From Lachnospiraceae bacterium (lineage in GTDB: Bacteria; Bacillota; Clostridia; Lachnospirales; Lachnospiraceae), in NCBI GenBank assembly GCA_003489085.1, contig DNJM01000145.1:462-12202 (forward strand): a DNA stretch of 11,741 nt, read 5' to 3'. The position numbers and the translations under genes are program-made. The notes under the pieces were generated by a model. That model was not told where the DNA came from, ran no database searches, and saw only the letters and a program-made list of their open reading frames with translations. This document shows positions 1-5,583 of the stretch, one piece after another; position 1 is the first letter of the stretch, and every line of letters starts with the position of its first letter.

Positions 1-51
1 CGACCTACACCCTTAGCAGGGGCGCCTCTTCAGCCACTTGAGTATTTCTCC
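1..51 (-). tRNA. tRNA-Ser(GCU), 5' part only (3' end outside window)
   Basis: Read on the minus strand from position 51, the sequence begins with acceptor strand GGAGAAA and a D-arm with CTC/GAG pairing. An anticodon stem follows (CGCCC pairing with GGGTG) around the loop CTGCTAA, which puts anticodon GCU at 17-15. It would read serine codons AGU and AGC. The bases after the anticodon stem (TAGGTCG) look like the start of the long variable arm expected of a class II tRNA, but the window ends there, so the T arm and acceptor 3' strand cannot be checked. It sits downstream of a strong promoter of its own and is co-oriented with the protein genes. Confidence 0.93.
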
Positions 52-96
52 ACAATGATTATTTTCTATTTATGTCAGCACCACAGTGCAAAAATA

Positions 97-125
97 ATTA
101 TACAAAATGATTTTTTGAATGTCAA
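97..125 (-). promoter_or_regulatory. Consensus sigma-A promoter for the tRNA-Ser
   Basis: The minus strand carries TTGACA at 125-120 and TATAAT at 102-97, separated by exactly 17 bp, a perfect match to the housekeeping promoter consensus. Initiation is expected near position 89, leaving a leader of about 38 nt before the tRNA 5' end at 51. The leader holds a small GCAC/GTGC hairpin at 89-78. The surrounding 52-227 interval is very AT-rich and holds no gene; this promoter and the inverted repeat at 170-219 are what I can see in it. Confidence 0.88.
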
Positions 126-158
126 CACATTTTTTACTATTTTTTTCAAAAAATTGGC

Positions 159-229
159 AAAAAAATTTTGAGACAATATATTAGGAAAGAATTCACTTTT
201 CATTCCCATATATTGTCTCCATTTTTTTT
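159..229 (-). terminator. Rho-independent terminator after plsC, possibly bidirectional
   Basis: A 12-bp perfect inverted repeat (GAGACAATATAT at 170-181, its complement at 208-219) flanks 26 nt that can add a GGAA/TTCC and a GAA/TTC pairing, giving one long imperfect hairpin. On the minus strand it begins 8 nt after the plsC stop codon, and seven T follow four A after the stem. On the plus strand the same stem is followed by CA and eight T (222-229), so it could also stop transcription from the left. The stem is AT-rich, so the efficiency is uncertain. Confidence 0.7.
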
Positions 230-941
230 AATCCGTATACTCCTGAATCGTATTTTCTATTCTATTTTTTACTAACTCAGCAATTTCTGTCGTCTTCATT
301 TCCTTATATTCTTCATACATAAGCGGCTTTAGGAAATGTACCTGTACTGTCACCGGCGTAATGGTATTCGTATCAAATGGTTTGAAGGAATCAATTAATG
401 CAACCGGTACAATCGGACATCTGGCTTTCGTTGCTGCTTTGAAGCTCCCGCCTTTAAATGTCTGAACCTTGTTTCCCTGTCTGGATCTTGTTCCTTCTGC
501 AAAAATGAGATAGTTTCTTCCGGACTTTACTTCTTTGGTCACATTTACGATAACCTCTAAAGACTGTCTGATATCTTCTCTATCCATTAAATATGCTTTC
601 ATACAGGAAAATACCTGTTTCAAAAATGGTACATTGCCAACTTCTTTTTTTGCTACAACAGAAAAAGGAGTTTCACATGCATCTACAATTGCCAGTACAT
701 CATAAAGTCCCTGGTGATTTGGATAAAACATGAATCCGGATTCTTTTGGGATGTTTTCCTGCCCATATGCCTGTATTGTTACCCTTCCACCCCAGTTTGC
801 TCTTCTTGTAATAAAGCGCAGCATATGATAGCGTTCTTCTTCTGTATATTTGTCGACATGAGAAGCATAATAGTTCAGCTTAAACCACATATAGGGTACC
901 AGAAGAATATTTTTCAGTACCATAATGATTATTCGTTTCAT
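228..941 (-). CDS. plsC: 1-acyl-sn-glycerol-3-phosphate acyltransferase (PlsC family)
   Basis: This 237-aa protein has the signature motifs of the lysophosphatidic acid acyltransferase family: the catalytic NHxxxxD (His76, Asp81), the phosphate-binding FAEGTR (EGTR at 149-152) and PIVPVAL (176-182). The family transfers an acyl chain to the sn-2 position of 1-acylglycerol-3-phosphate to make phosphatidic acid, at the inner face of the cytoplasmic membrane. A hydrophobic N-terminal stretch (about residues 4-20) fits membrane association. AAAGGA (953-948 region) lies about 7 nt before the ATG. The gene begins 18 nt after the fumarase beta stop and is probably the last gene of that operon, ending at the terminator at 159-229. 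Acyl donor and exact substrate cannot be read from sequence; a lyso-ornithine-lipid or other PlsC-like acyltransferase is less likely. Confidence 0.9.
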   Translation of the reverse strand: MKRIIIMVLKNILLVPYMWFKLNYYASHVDKYTEEERYHMLRFITRRANWGGRVTIQAYGQENIPKESGFMFYPNHQGLYDVLAIVDACETPFSVVAKKEVGNVPFLKQVFSCMKAYLMDREDIRQSLEVIVNVTKEVKSGRNYLIFAEGTRSRQGNKVQTFKGGSFKAATKARCPIVPVALIDSFKPFDTNTITPVTVQVHFLKPLMYEEYKEMKTTEIAELVKNRIENTIQEYTD

Positions 942-959
942 ATCTTTTCCTTTATGATT

Positions 960-1511
960 TTAAAGATTCTGATACTCCAAAATTGCTGTTTCGTATAGAT
1001 TATTTCCTTCTGAATCTACTACAACAATAGCCGGAAGATTCTCTACCTCCAGTTTTCTGATTGCTTCAGCGCCGAGATCCTCATAGGCGATTACTTCTGC
1101 TTTTTTAATACATTTGGAAAGCAATGCACCAGCACCGCCAACAGCTGCAAAATATACAGAAGTATTTCGTACTACCGCATCAATCACTTCTTTTGTTCTT
1201 TTTCCTTTTCCAAGCATCCCACCAAGTCCCAGATCCAGAAGAGTCGGTGCATACTTGTCCATTCTGCTTGCCGTAGTCGGACCGGCAGAGCCGATCGGCC
1301 GTCCTTCTCTTGCAGGAGATGGTCCCATATAATAGATGATCTGGTTTCTGATATCGAATGGCAGATCTTCACCTTTTTCCAGTGCTTCACTCATTCTCTT
1401 ATGTGCCGCATCTCTTGCCGTATAAACGGTTCCTGTAATGTATACATAATCACCTGCATGTAACTCTTTTGCCACTTCTTTTGAAATCGGCGCAGTTATT
1501 CTTTTTTCCAT
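960..1511 (-). CDS. Class I fumarate hydratase, beta subunit (Fe-S hydro-lyase C-terminal domain)
   Basis: The 183-aa product matches the beta/C-terminal domain of two-subunit class I fumarases and L-tartrate dehydratases. Visible family motifs are TARDAAHKR (31-39), YYMGPSPAREGRPIG (60-74, substrate-binding region), GPTTASRMD (77-85) and the glycine-rich GLGGMLGKGKR (95-105). With the alpha subunit it would reversibly hydrate fumarate to malate in the cytoplasm. It carries no cluster-ligating cysteine set (only Cys134), as expected, because the [4Fe-4S] cluster sits in alpha. AAGGAG at 1525-1520 lies 8 nt before the ATG. It follows the alpha gene by 29 nt and precedes plsC by 18 nt. Tartrate dehydratase (TtdB) is the main alternative; with no tartrate transporter or regulator nearby I favour fumarase. 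Confidence 0.9.
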   Translation of the reverse strand: MEKRITAPISKEVAKELHAGDYVYITGTVYTARDAAHKRMSEALEKGEDLPFDIRNQIIYYMGPSPAREGRPIGSAGPTTASRMDKYAPTLLDLGLGGMLGKGKRTKEVIDAVVRNTSVYFAAVGGAGALLSKCIKKAEVIAYEDLGAEAIRKLEVENLPAIVVVDSEGNNLYETAILEYQNL

Positions 1512-1540
1512 TGCATTTTCTCCTTGCTGACAATTTCGTA

Positions 1541-2383
1541 TTATATCACTCTGACTGCATGACGGTTAACGTGGCAGCACATATTCACTGCTACCGGAAG
1601 TCCTGCAATATGGGTTGGATAGGTATTGATATTTACTGCCAATGCAGTGGTCGTACCGCCAAGCCCTCCTGGCCCAATTCCCAATCTGTTAATTTTTTCC
1701 AGAAGTTCTTCCTCCATCTCTTTGACATATGGGATTTCAGAATGGCTTCCGATTTCACGTGTCAATGCCTTTTTCGCCAAAAAAGCACATTTTTCAAAAG
1801 TACCGCCGATTCCTACACCAACGACCATAGGAGGACAGGCATTCGGTCCTGCATCCCGTACGGCTGTTAAAATCGCTTCTTTTACGCCTTCGATACCTTG
1901 TGCCGGCTTTAGCATAAAAATACGGCTCATATTTTCACTTCCGAATCCCTTCGGAGCCACTGTTATTTTTACCTGGTCTCCCTCTGTTATCTGGTAATGG
2001 ATAATGGCAGGTGTATTATCCTTTGTATTTTCCCGAATCAAAGGATCCTTGACAACAGATTTTCTCAAAAATCCTTCCGTATATCCTCTCCGTACACCCT
2101 CATGAATAGCCTCTTCCAAGGATCCTCCTTCAAAGTGAACCTCCTGTCCGATCTCCATAAAAATAACTGCCATTCCTGTATCCTGGCAGATTGGAATCAT
2201 ATCTTCTCCTGCAATTGTAAGATTTTCTCCCAGCTGCTCCAGAATTTTCCTACCCAGCGGAGAACGTTCTGTTTTCGCTGCATTTCGCATGGCGCATTCC
2301 ATGTCTTTGGACAGAAAATGATTCGCTTCAATACACATCTCCTTAATCTGTTCCGTAATCGTTTCTACCTGTATAGTACGCAT
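1541..2383 (-). CDS. Class I fumarate hydratase, alpha subunit ([4Fe-4S] dehydratase)
   Basis: The 280-aa product is the N-terminal-type subunit of the iron-sulfur fumarase/tartrate dehydratase family. Three cysteines in conserved contexts should hold the catalytic [4Fe-4S] cluster: Cys66 in ICQDTG, Cys183 in GPNACPP and Cys199 in FEKCA. Other family segments are KGFGSEN (145-151), VGVGIGGTFE (188-197) and GPGGLGGTTTA (237-247). One unligated iron in such clusters binds substrate and makes these enzymes oxygen-sensitive, which fits an anaerobe. I chose the ATG at 2383 because AGGAGG lies 5-6 nt upstream; the open frame continues to 2512, but those 43 codons cross the promoter and leader and do not resemble the family. 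It is first in the operon fumarase alpha, beta, plsC. L-tartrate dehydratase alpha (TtdA) is the alternative assignment. Confidence 0.92.
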   Translation of the reverse strand: MRTIQVETITEQIKEMCIEANHFLSKDMECAMRNAAKTERSPLGRKILEQLGENLTIAGEDMIPICQDTGMAVIFMEIGQEVHFEGGSLEEAIHEGVRRGYTEGFLRKSVVKDPLIRENTKDNTPAIIHYQITEGDQVKITVAPKGFGSENMSRIFMLKPAQGIEGVKEAILTAVRDAGPNACPPMVVGVGIGGTFEKCAFLAKKALTREIGSHSEIPYVKEMEEELLEKINRLGIGPGGLGGTTTALAVNINTYPTHIAGLPVAVNMCCHVNRHAVRVI

Positions 2384-2389
2384 GTCCTT

Positions 2390-2395
2390 CCTCCT
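2390..2395 (-). promoter_or_regulatory. Shine-Dalgarno that fixes the fumarase alpha start
   Basis: The minus strand reads AGGAGG here, 6 nt before the ATG at 2383-2381. A longer reading frame is open upstream to 2512 but has no comparable site and overlaps the promoter, so this site decides the start. Confidence 0.85.
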
Positions 2396-2403
2396 GTTTT
2401 TAT

Positions 2404-2440
2404 ATACCTTCTGGCATTCCACAGAACACCAAAATGGTAT
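2404..2440 (-). other. Imperfect stem-loop in the fumarase operon leader
   Basis: In the predicted RNA, AUACC (2440-2436 on the minus strand) pairs with GGUAU (2408-2404) and UUUUGG with CCAGAA (one G-U pair). That gives about 11 bp with one bulged A around a 14-nt loop. It ends 8 nt upstream of the AGGAGG. No T-tract follows, so it is not an intrinsic terminator; a role in mRNA stability or translation is only a possibility. No known riboswitch class was recognised. Confidence 0.35.
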
Positions 2441-2456
2441 CATTATCACTGCTTTC

Positions 2457-2485
2457 ATTATAGTCAATCCTTTTCTCTTTGGCAA
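2457..2485 (-). promoter_or_regulatory. Promoter of the fumarase-plsC operon
   Basis: On the minus strand TTGCCA at 2485-2480 and TATAAT at 2462-2457 are 17 bp apart: a perfect -10 and a 5/6 type -35. Initiation is expected near 2450, giving a leader of about 67 nt that contains the stem-loop at 2404-2440. The -35 overlaps the region where the divergent plus-strand promoter would have its -35, so the two promoters lie back to back. Confidence 0.75.
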
Positions 2486-2504
2486 TGCAAAACTGCTTTT
2501 CTTA

Positions 2505-2513
2505 TGGTACAAT
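2505..2513 (+). promoter_or_regulatory. Extended -10 promoter of the cysteine-rich protein gene
   Basis: The plus strand has TG at 2505-2506, one base, then TACAAT at 2508-2513, an extended -10 element. The expected -35 position (about 2485-2490, ATGCAA) is poor, which extended -10 promoters tolerate. Initiation near 2520 would leave a leader of about 27 nt containing the AGGAGGA at 2534-2540. The -10 sits inside an imperfect palindrome (2502-2515), a layout consistent with repressor control. Confidence 0.55.
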
Positions 2514-2533
2514 AATCAGTACAAAAGCTTTTC

Positions 2534-2540
2534 AGGAGGA
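2534..2540 (+). promoter_or_regulatory. Shine-Dalgarno that fixes the start of the Cys-rich gene
   Basis: AGGAGGA lies 7 nt before the ATG at 2548. The frame is open further upstream to an ATG at 2479, but that start has no ribosome binding site and lies upstream of the predicted promoter. Confidence 0.85.
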
Positions 2541-2547
2541 AATTTTT

Positions 2548-2994
2548 ATGAATACAAATATCCATTTTCAAGAACTGCAGGCGGATGCTGTAGATATCTT
2601 TACACATGGTTTTGCCTGTTCGGAATCTATTATATATGCGATCCGGAAGCATTTTGAACTGGATTTACCGGATGATGTAATTGCTATGAGTTCCGGCTTT
2701 CCATGGGGATTCGGAGGAGGAGGCTGCGTCTGCGGCGCACTGACCGGTGCTGTGATGTGCCTTGGCTATTTCTTTGGACGCAGAACACCGGGAGATCCTT
2801 GTATAGAACATTGCTTTGCATTGGCAAATGAACTGCATGACTGGTTTCGTTCCGAATGCGGAGCCACCTGCTGCCGCGTCCTGACCAGAGGTATGGAAAG
2901 AAATTCTAAGGAAAGAAAGGAACATTGTATCCGGATTGTAGAAAAGACTGTAGTAAAAACAGCCGAGATCATTCTGCGGGAAATGCAAAAATAA
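2548..2994 (+). CDS. C_GCAxxG_C_C family cysteine-rich redox protein
   Basis: This 148-aa protein, the only plus-strand gene, belongs to the small family named for its spaced cysteine pattern. Visible markers are GFACSES (Cys24), a glycine-rich FGGGGCVCGALTG (Cys60, Cys62), Cys71, then Cys85, Cys89, Cys104, Cys108, Cys109 and Cys127. Ten cysteines in 148 residues with no signal peptide or membrane segment suggest a cytoplasmic protein binding a metal, cluster or heme, or doing thiol redox chemistry. The family has no firmly established biochemical function that I know of. It is transcribed divergently from the fumarase operon and ends 2 nt from the stop of the ferredoxin subunit gene that faces it. 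That placement among Fe-S and molybdopterin enzymes supports, but does not prove, an electron-transfer role. Confidence 0.85.
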   Translation: MNTNIHFQELQADAVDIFTHGFACSESIIYAIRKHFELDLPDDVIAMSSGFPWGFGGGGCVCGALTGAVMCLGYFFGRRTPGDPCIEHCFALANELHDWFRSECGATCCRVLTRGMERNSKERKEHCIRIVEKTVVKTAEIILREMQK

Positions 2995-2996
2995 AA

Positions 2997-3422
2997 CTAT
3001 TTTTCCAGCGAAAGTGCACCCGGAATGCAGACACGTACGCAGGCCGGTTCTCTTCCTTCCCGCACTCGTTCAATGCATCCATCACACTTTTCCATTTTTC
3101 CGAATGCATCAAAATGAATTACGTGCATCGGACATACCGTTTCACATTTTTTACAGCCGATACATTTTTCCTTCTGTGTCAGGACAAATCCGGTTTCTTC
3201 ATCTCTGTAGATTGCCTGTACCGGACAGACTTCCATACACTTTCCACAGTGAATACATCCGGGACAGATATTTTTTTGAAATCCGTCCTGAATGACCTTT
3301 TCAATCGTTCGGCAGCTTTTTGCCTGTTCTTCTCCCGGCCCATGGTGTGCATCCAGGCAGGCTGTATGGCATGCATAGCAGCCAATACATTTTTCTTTAT
3401 CCAATTTAATATGATATCCCAT
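2997..3422 (-). CDS. Ferredoxin-like electron-transfer subunit with four [4Fe-4S] motifs
   Basis: The 141-aa product resembles the small Fe-S subunits (DmsB/HycB/CooF type) paired with molybdopterin oxidoreductases. Cysteine groups are CIGCYACHTAC (12, 15, 18, 22), CPGCIHCGKCMEVCP (53, 56, 59, 62, 66), CIGCKKCETVCP (87, 90, 93, 97) and CDGC with ACVRVC (113, 116, 128, 132). Together these are enough for four [4Fe-4S] clusters; there are 18 cysteines in all. It should pass electrons between the catalytic subunit and an external carrier. There is no Tat signal or membrane segment, so it acts in the cytoplasm. AGAGGG at 3436-3431 lies 8 nt before the ATG and overlaps the end of the upstream catalytic-subunit gene, 5 nt away, so the two are co-expressed. 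Its stop (TAG) is 2 nt from that of the convergent Cys-rich gene. Confidence 0.9.
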   Translation of the reverse strand: MGYHIKLDKEKCIGCYACHTACLDAHHGPGEEQAKSCRTIEKVIQDGFQKNICPGCIHCGKCMEVCPVQAIYRDEETGFVLTQKEKCIGCKKCETVCPMHVIHFDAFGKMEKCDGCIERVREGREPACVRVCIPGALSLEK

Positions 3423-3427
3423 ACTGC

Positions 3428-5491
3428 TTACCCTCTCTTCTCCACCTTACAGAAATAGCTCTTATATCCCGGAAAACCTGATATTGGATCCAGATAATCC
3501 CTGGCAATCAGTTCATTTGCATCTGCTTCCTGATTGCCATGGTATATATTGACCATACCCTGTTTTCCATTCACACAGAAAGAAGCTGTTCCTTCTATTT
3601 TTCCGGCCGGAGAAGATACAAGGACAGGATCTTTCTCATTAATGCTCAGCTTTTTGGCATCCTCCGGATGCATTTCTATCAGTGTGGAGCCTTCCAGATC
3701 ATTCAGCCAGGACATCCGATAGGTTCTGGAATGGAAGTACTGCGGCTTTCTGGAGCCGGTATTTAAAATAAACGGATACTCTTCTCTGTCCACTTCAGAA
3801 ATTTCACGGAAATCCTGATATTCCGGAAGTCCTTTATAACCATAGGTCTTCTCATATTTATTCAATGCCTGCGATACGAATTCTACCTTACCGGACGGCG
3901 TGTTAAACGGTCTCTTTTCATAGGTTTTAAATTCCGGCGGAATAACATTCTTTCCTTTCATTCCTTCCGGATGTTCCCGAAGATCTTTCAGTGTCAGACC
4001 AGAGGGTTCCAGAATATACTGCATATATTCTTCCAGATTCAGCTGCAGTACAGGATCTTCTAATTTCATTGCTTTTGCCAGATCCAGAATGATTTCGATG
4101 TCATTTTTAGACTCTCCCAACGGCTCCACTGCCTTCTCCGAAAGAGACAGAATGCCTCCCCGTCCGCGGATCACTTCATCTCTTTCAAAGGAGGATGCCG
4201 CCGGCAGGATAATATCGGCCATCCGGCAGGATTCGGAATAAAAAATGTCTACATTGACATAGAAATCCAATGTCTTAAGAGCCTTCTGAAGATATTCCGG
4301 CTGCGGCCACATATTATGATTCAGACCAAAACCAAGCACAGCCTTAATCGGATAAGGATCCTCCTGCAAAATATAATCTGCCAGCCTGGTACACTGCGCT
4401 TCTTCGCAGGAAAGATCGAACCAAACCGGAAAATCCTTTTCTCCGATGGCTTCTATTCCATTAAATCTCTTCACCTGGCCGAATTCATTTAATGGTACAG
4501 CCGGACCCGGTCTGCTCGGATTGCCTCCTGGAATATCATAATTTCCTGTCAATGCAATCAGACTCTGTACGGCTCTATAATTCTGCACACCATTTATATT
4601 ATGCACAATCGTAGATACAGAAAACATAATACCGGCAGGACCGTTGCCGGCATAGCATCTGGCTGCTTTCCGTATCAGCTCCGCATCTACTCCTGTAATT
4701 TCAGCAGCACGTTCCGGTGAATACTCTCTGACATACTTACGGTATTCTTCAAAGCCATATACATATTTCTCTACAAATTCCTTATCATACAGATTCTCTT
4801 CTATGATAACATTTGCCATGGCAAGTGCCAGAGCACCATCCGTACCCGGTATCAATTGTAAATGAATATCCGCATCCTTTGCTGTTACCGTTTTTCTGGG
4901 ATCTACCACAATAATCTTTCCGCCGCGTTCCTTCAGTTTCCTGTAGCCTTTGGTCATTGGCGTATTGGAATGATACAGATTGGAACTCCACAGCATAATC
5001 GTATTCGCATGCATCATATCTGGAAAACAGATATGATTTCCATAAGTAGCTCTCCAGGCCAGATCCGATGCCTGAAAGCAGGTGCTGGATTCCGTACAGT
5101 AATTCGGACTTCCATAGGCATTAGCCAGACGAAGCATAGCAGGGCGAAACCATTTTGGATAGCCTACATAAAATACCGCGGACTGCGGGCCATACGTTTC
5201 CCGGATCTGCAGCATTTTCTTTGCTATGGCATCATACGCTTCTTCCCAGGAAATTCGTTCAAACTTCCCGCTTCCTTTTTCACCGACTTGTTTCATTGGA
5301 TACAAAATTCTGTCCTTGTTGTAAAGATACTGCCTGGAAGCCGCTCCTTTTGCGCATAATCCACCGTTCTGCATCGGTGTATCCTTACTGCCTTCTACGG
5401 AAACTACTTTTCCGTCCTCGACATATGCATCCATCAGACATCCACTGGCACAGATATTGCAGCGTACTTTTTTAATTGTCTTTTCGGACAT
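3428..5491 (-). CDS. Molybdopterin (bis-MGD) oxidoreductase catalytic subunit, cytoplasmic
   Basis: This 687-aa protein belongs to the DMSO reductase/formate dehydrogenase family. The N-terminal CNICASGC with GLCAKG supplies Cys11, Cys14, Cys18 and Cys46 for a [4Fe-4S] cluster. The segment AYGSPNYCTESSTCF (125-139) is where the Mo/W ligand lies, probably a cysteine (132 or 138). VVDPRKTVTAKDADIHL (195-211) is a pterin-binding stretch, and the last 120 residues look like the molydopterin dinucleotide-binding domain. There is no twin-arginine leader, so it is cytoplasmic. No in-frame TGA is present, so it is not a selenoprotein. I start it at the ATG at 5491 because GGAGG is 8 nt upstream; a GTG at 5506 overlaps that site. 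It is co-transcribed with the ferredoxin subunit; no membrane anchor is encoded beside it. The substrate cannot be told from sequence. Confidence 0.92.
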   Translation of the reverse strand: MSEKTIKKVRCNICASGCLMDAYVEDGKVVSVEGSKDTPMQNGGLCAKGAASRQYLYNKDRILYPMKQVGEKGSGKFERISWEEAYDAIAKKMLQIRETYGPQSAVFYVGYPKWFRPAMLRLANAYGSPNYCTESSTCFQASDLAWRATYGNHICFPDMMHANTIMLWSSNLYHSNTPMTKGYRKLKERGGKIIVVDPRKTVTAKDADIHLQLIPGTDGALALAMANVIIEENLYDKEFVEKYVYGFEEYRKYVREYSPERAAEITGVDAELIRKAARCYAGNGPAGIMFSVSTIVHNINGVQNYRAVQSLIALTGNYDIPGGNPSRPGPAVPLNEFGQVKRFNGIEAIGEKDFPVWFDLSCEEAQCTRLADYILQEDPYPIKAVLGFGLNHNMWPQPEYLQKALKTLDFYVNVDIFYSESCRMADIILPAASSFERDEVIRGRGGILSLSEKAVEPLGESKNDIEIILDLAKAMKLEDPVLQLNLEEYMQYILEPSGLTLKDLREHPEGMKGKNVIPPEFKTYEKRPFNTPSGKVEFVSQALNKYEKTYGYKGLPEYQDFREISEVDREEYPFILNTGSRKPQYFHSRTYRMSWLNDLEGSTLIEMHPEDAKKLSINEKDPVLVSSPAGKIEGTASFCVNGKQGMVNIYHGNQEADANELIARDYLDPISGFPGYKSYFCKVEKRG

Positions 5492-5499
5492 ATTCTCTT

Positions 5500-5504
5500 C
5501 CTCC
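5500..5504 (-). promoter_or_regulatory. Shine-Dalgarno that fixes the molybdopterin oxidoreductase start
   Basis: The minus strand reads GGAGG here, 8 nt before the ATG at 5491-5489. An in-frame GTG at 5506-5504 overlaps this site and has no good ribosome binding site of its own, so the ATG is preferred. Confidence 0.75.
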
Positions 5505-5543
5505 ACTGTTCAGAATGTTGTAACAAGCCAATTCCCTTTGCTT

Positions 5544-5549
5544 ATTATA
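5544..5549 (-). promoter_or_regulatory. -10 box of the molybdopterin oxidoreductase operon
   Basis: The minus strand has a perfect TATAAT at 5549-5544, and initiation near 5537 would give a leader of about 45 nt. The -35 region, at about 17-18 bp upstream, is poor (TTCCAT or TCCATT), so an activator may be needed or the promoter is weak. The 5507-5582 gap contains nothing else except the small hairpin at 5571-5583. Confidence 0.45.
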
Positions 5550-5563
5550 CATGAAAACAGAGA

Positions 5564-5583
5564 AAAAATGGAATATCTTATTC
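5564..5583 (-). terminator. Weak candidate terminator after the mannosidase gene
   Basis: On the minus strand GAATA, AGA, TATTC forms a 5-bp, all but GC-free hairpin overlapping the mannosidase TAG stop and followed by CA and six T. The stem is short, so read-through into the molybdopterin genes is possible. Confidence 0.3.

Noticed and set aside
1..227. tRNA region as an integration site for a mobile element
   Set aside because: Only the 5' part of the tRNA is visible. No integrase, attachment duplication or insertion-sequence end can be seen.
2384..2512. Longer fumarase alpha start at 2512
   Set aside because: It crosses a good promoter and leader, and the AGGAGG fits the start at 2383.
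2985..3006. 7-bp inverted repeat as a bidirectional intrinsic terminator
   Set aside because: The stem is only A-T pairs with a 4-nt loop and overlaps both stop codons; too weak to call as a terminator.
5057..5120. Possible selenocysteine at the molybdopterin ligand site
   Set aside because: The frame has cysteine codons there and no in-frame TGA, so there is no reason to call a selenoprotein.
5492..5506. GTG start for the molybdopterin oxidoreductase
   Set aside because: The GTG overlaps the Shine-Dalgarno that serves the ATG at 5491 and has no site of its own.
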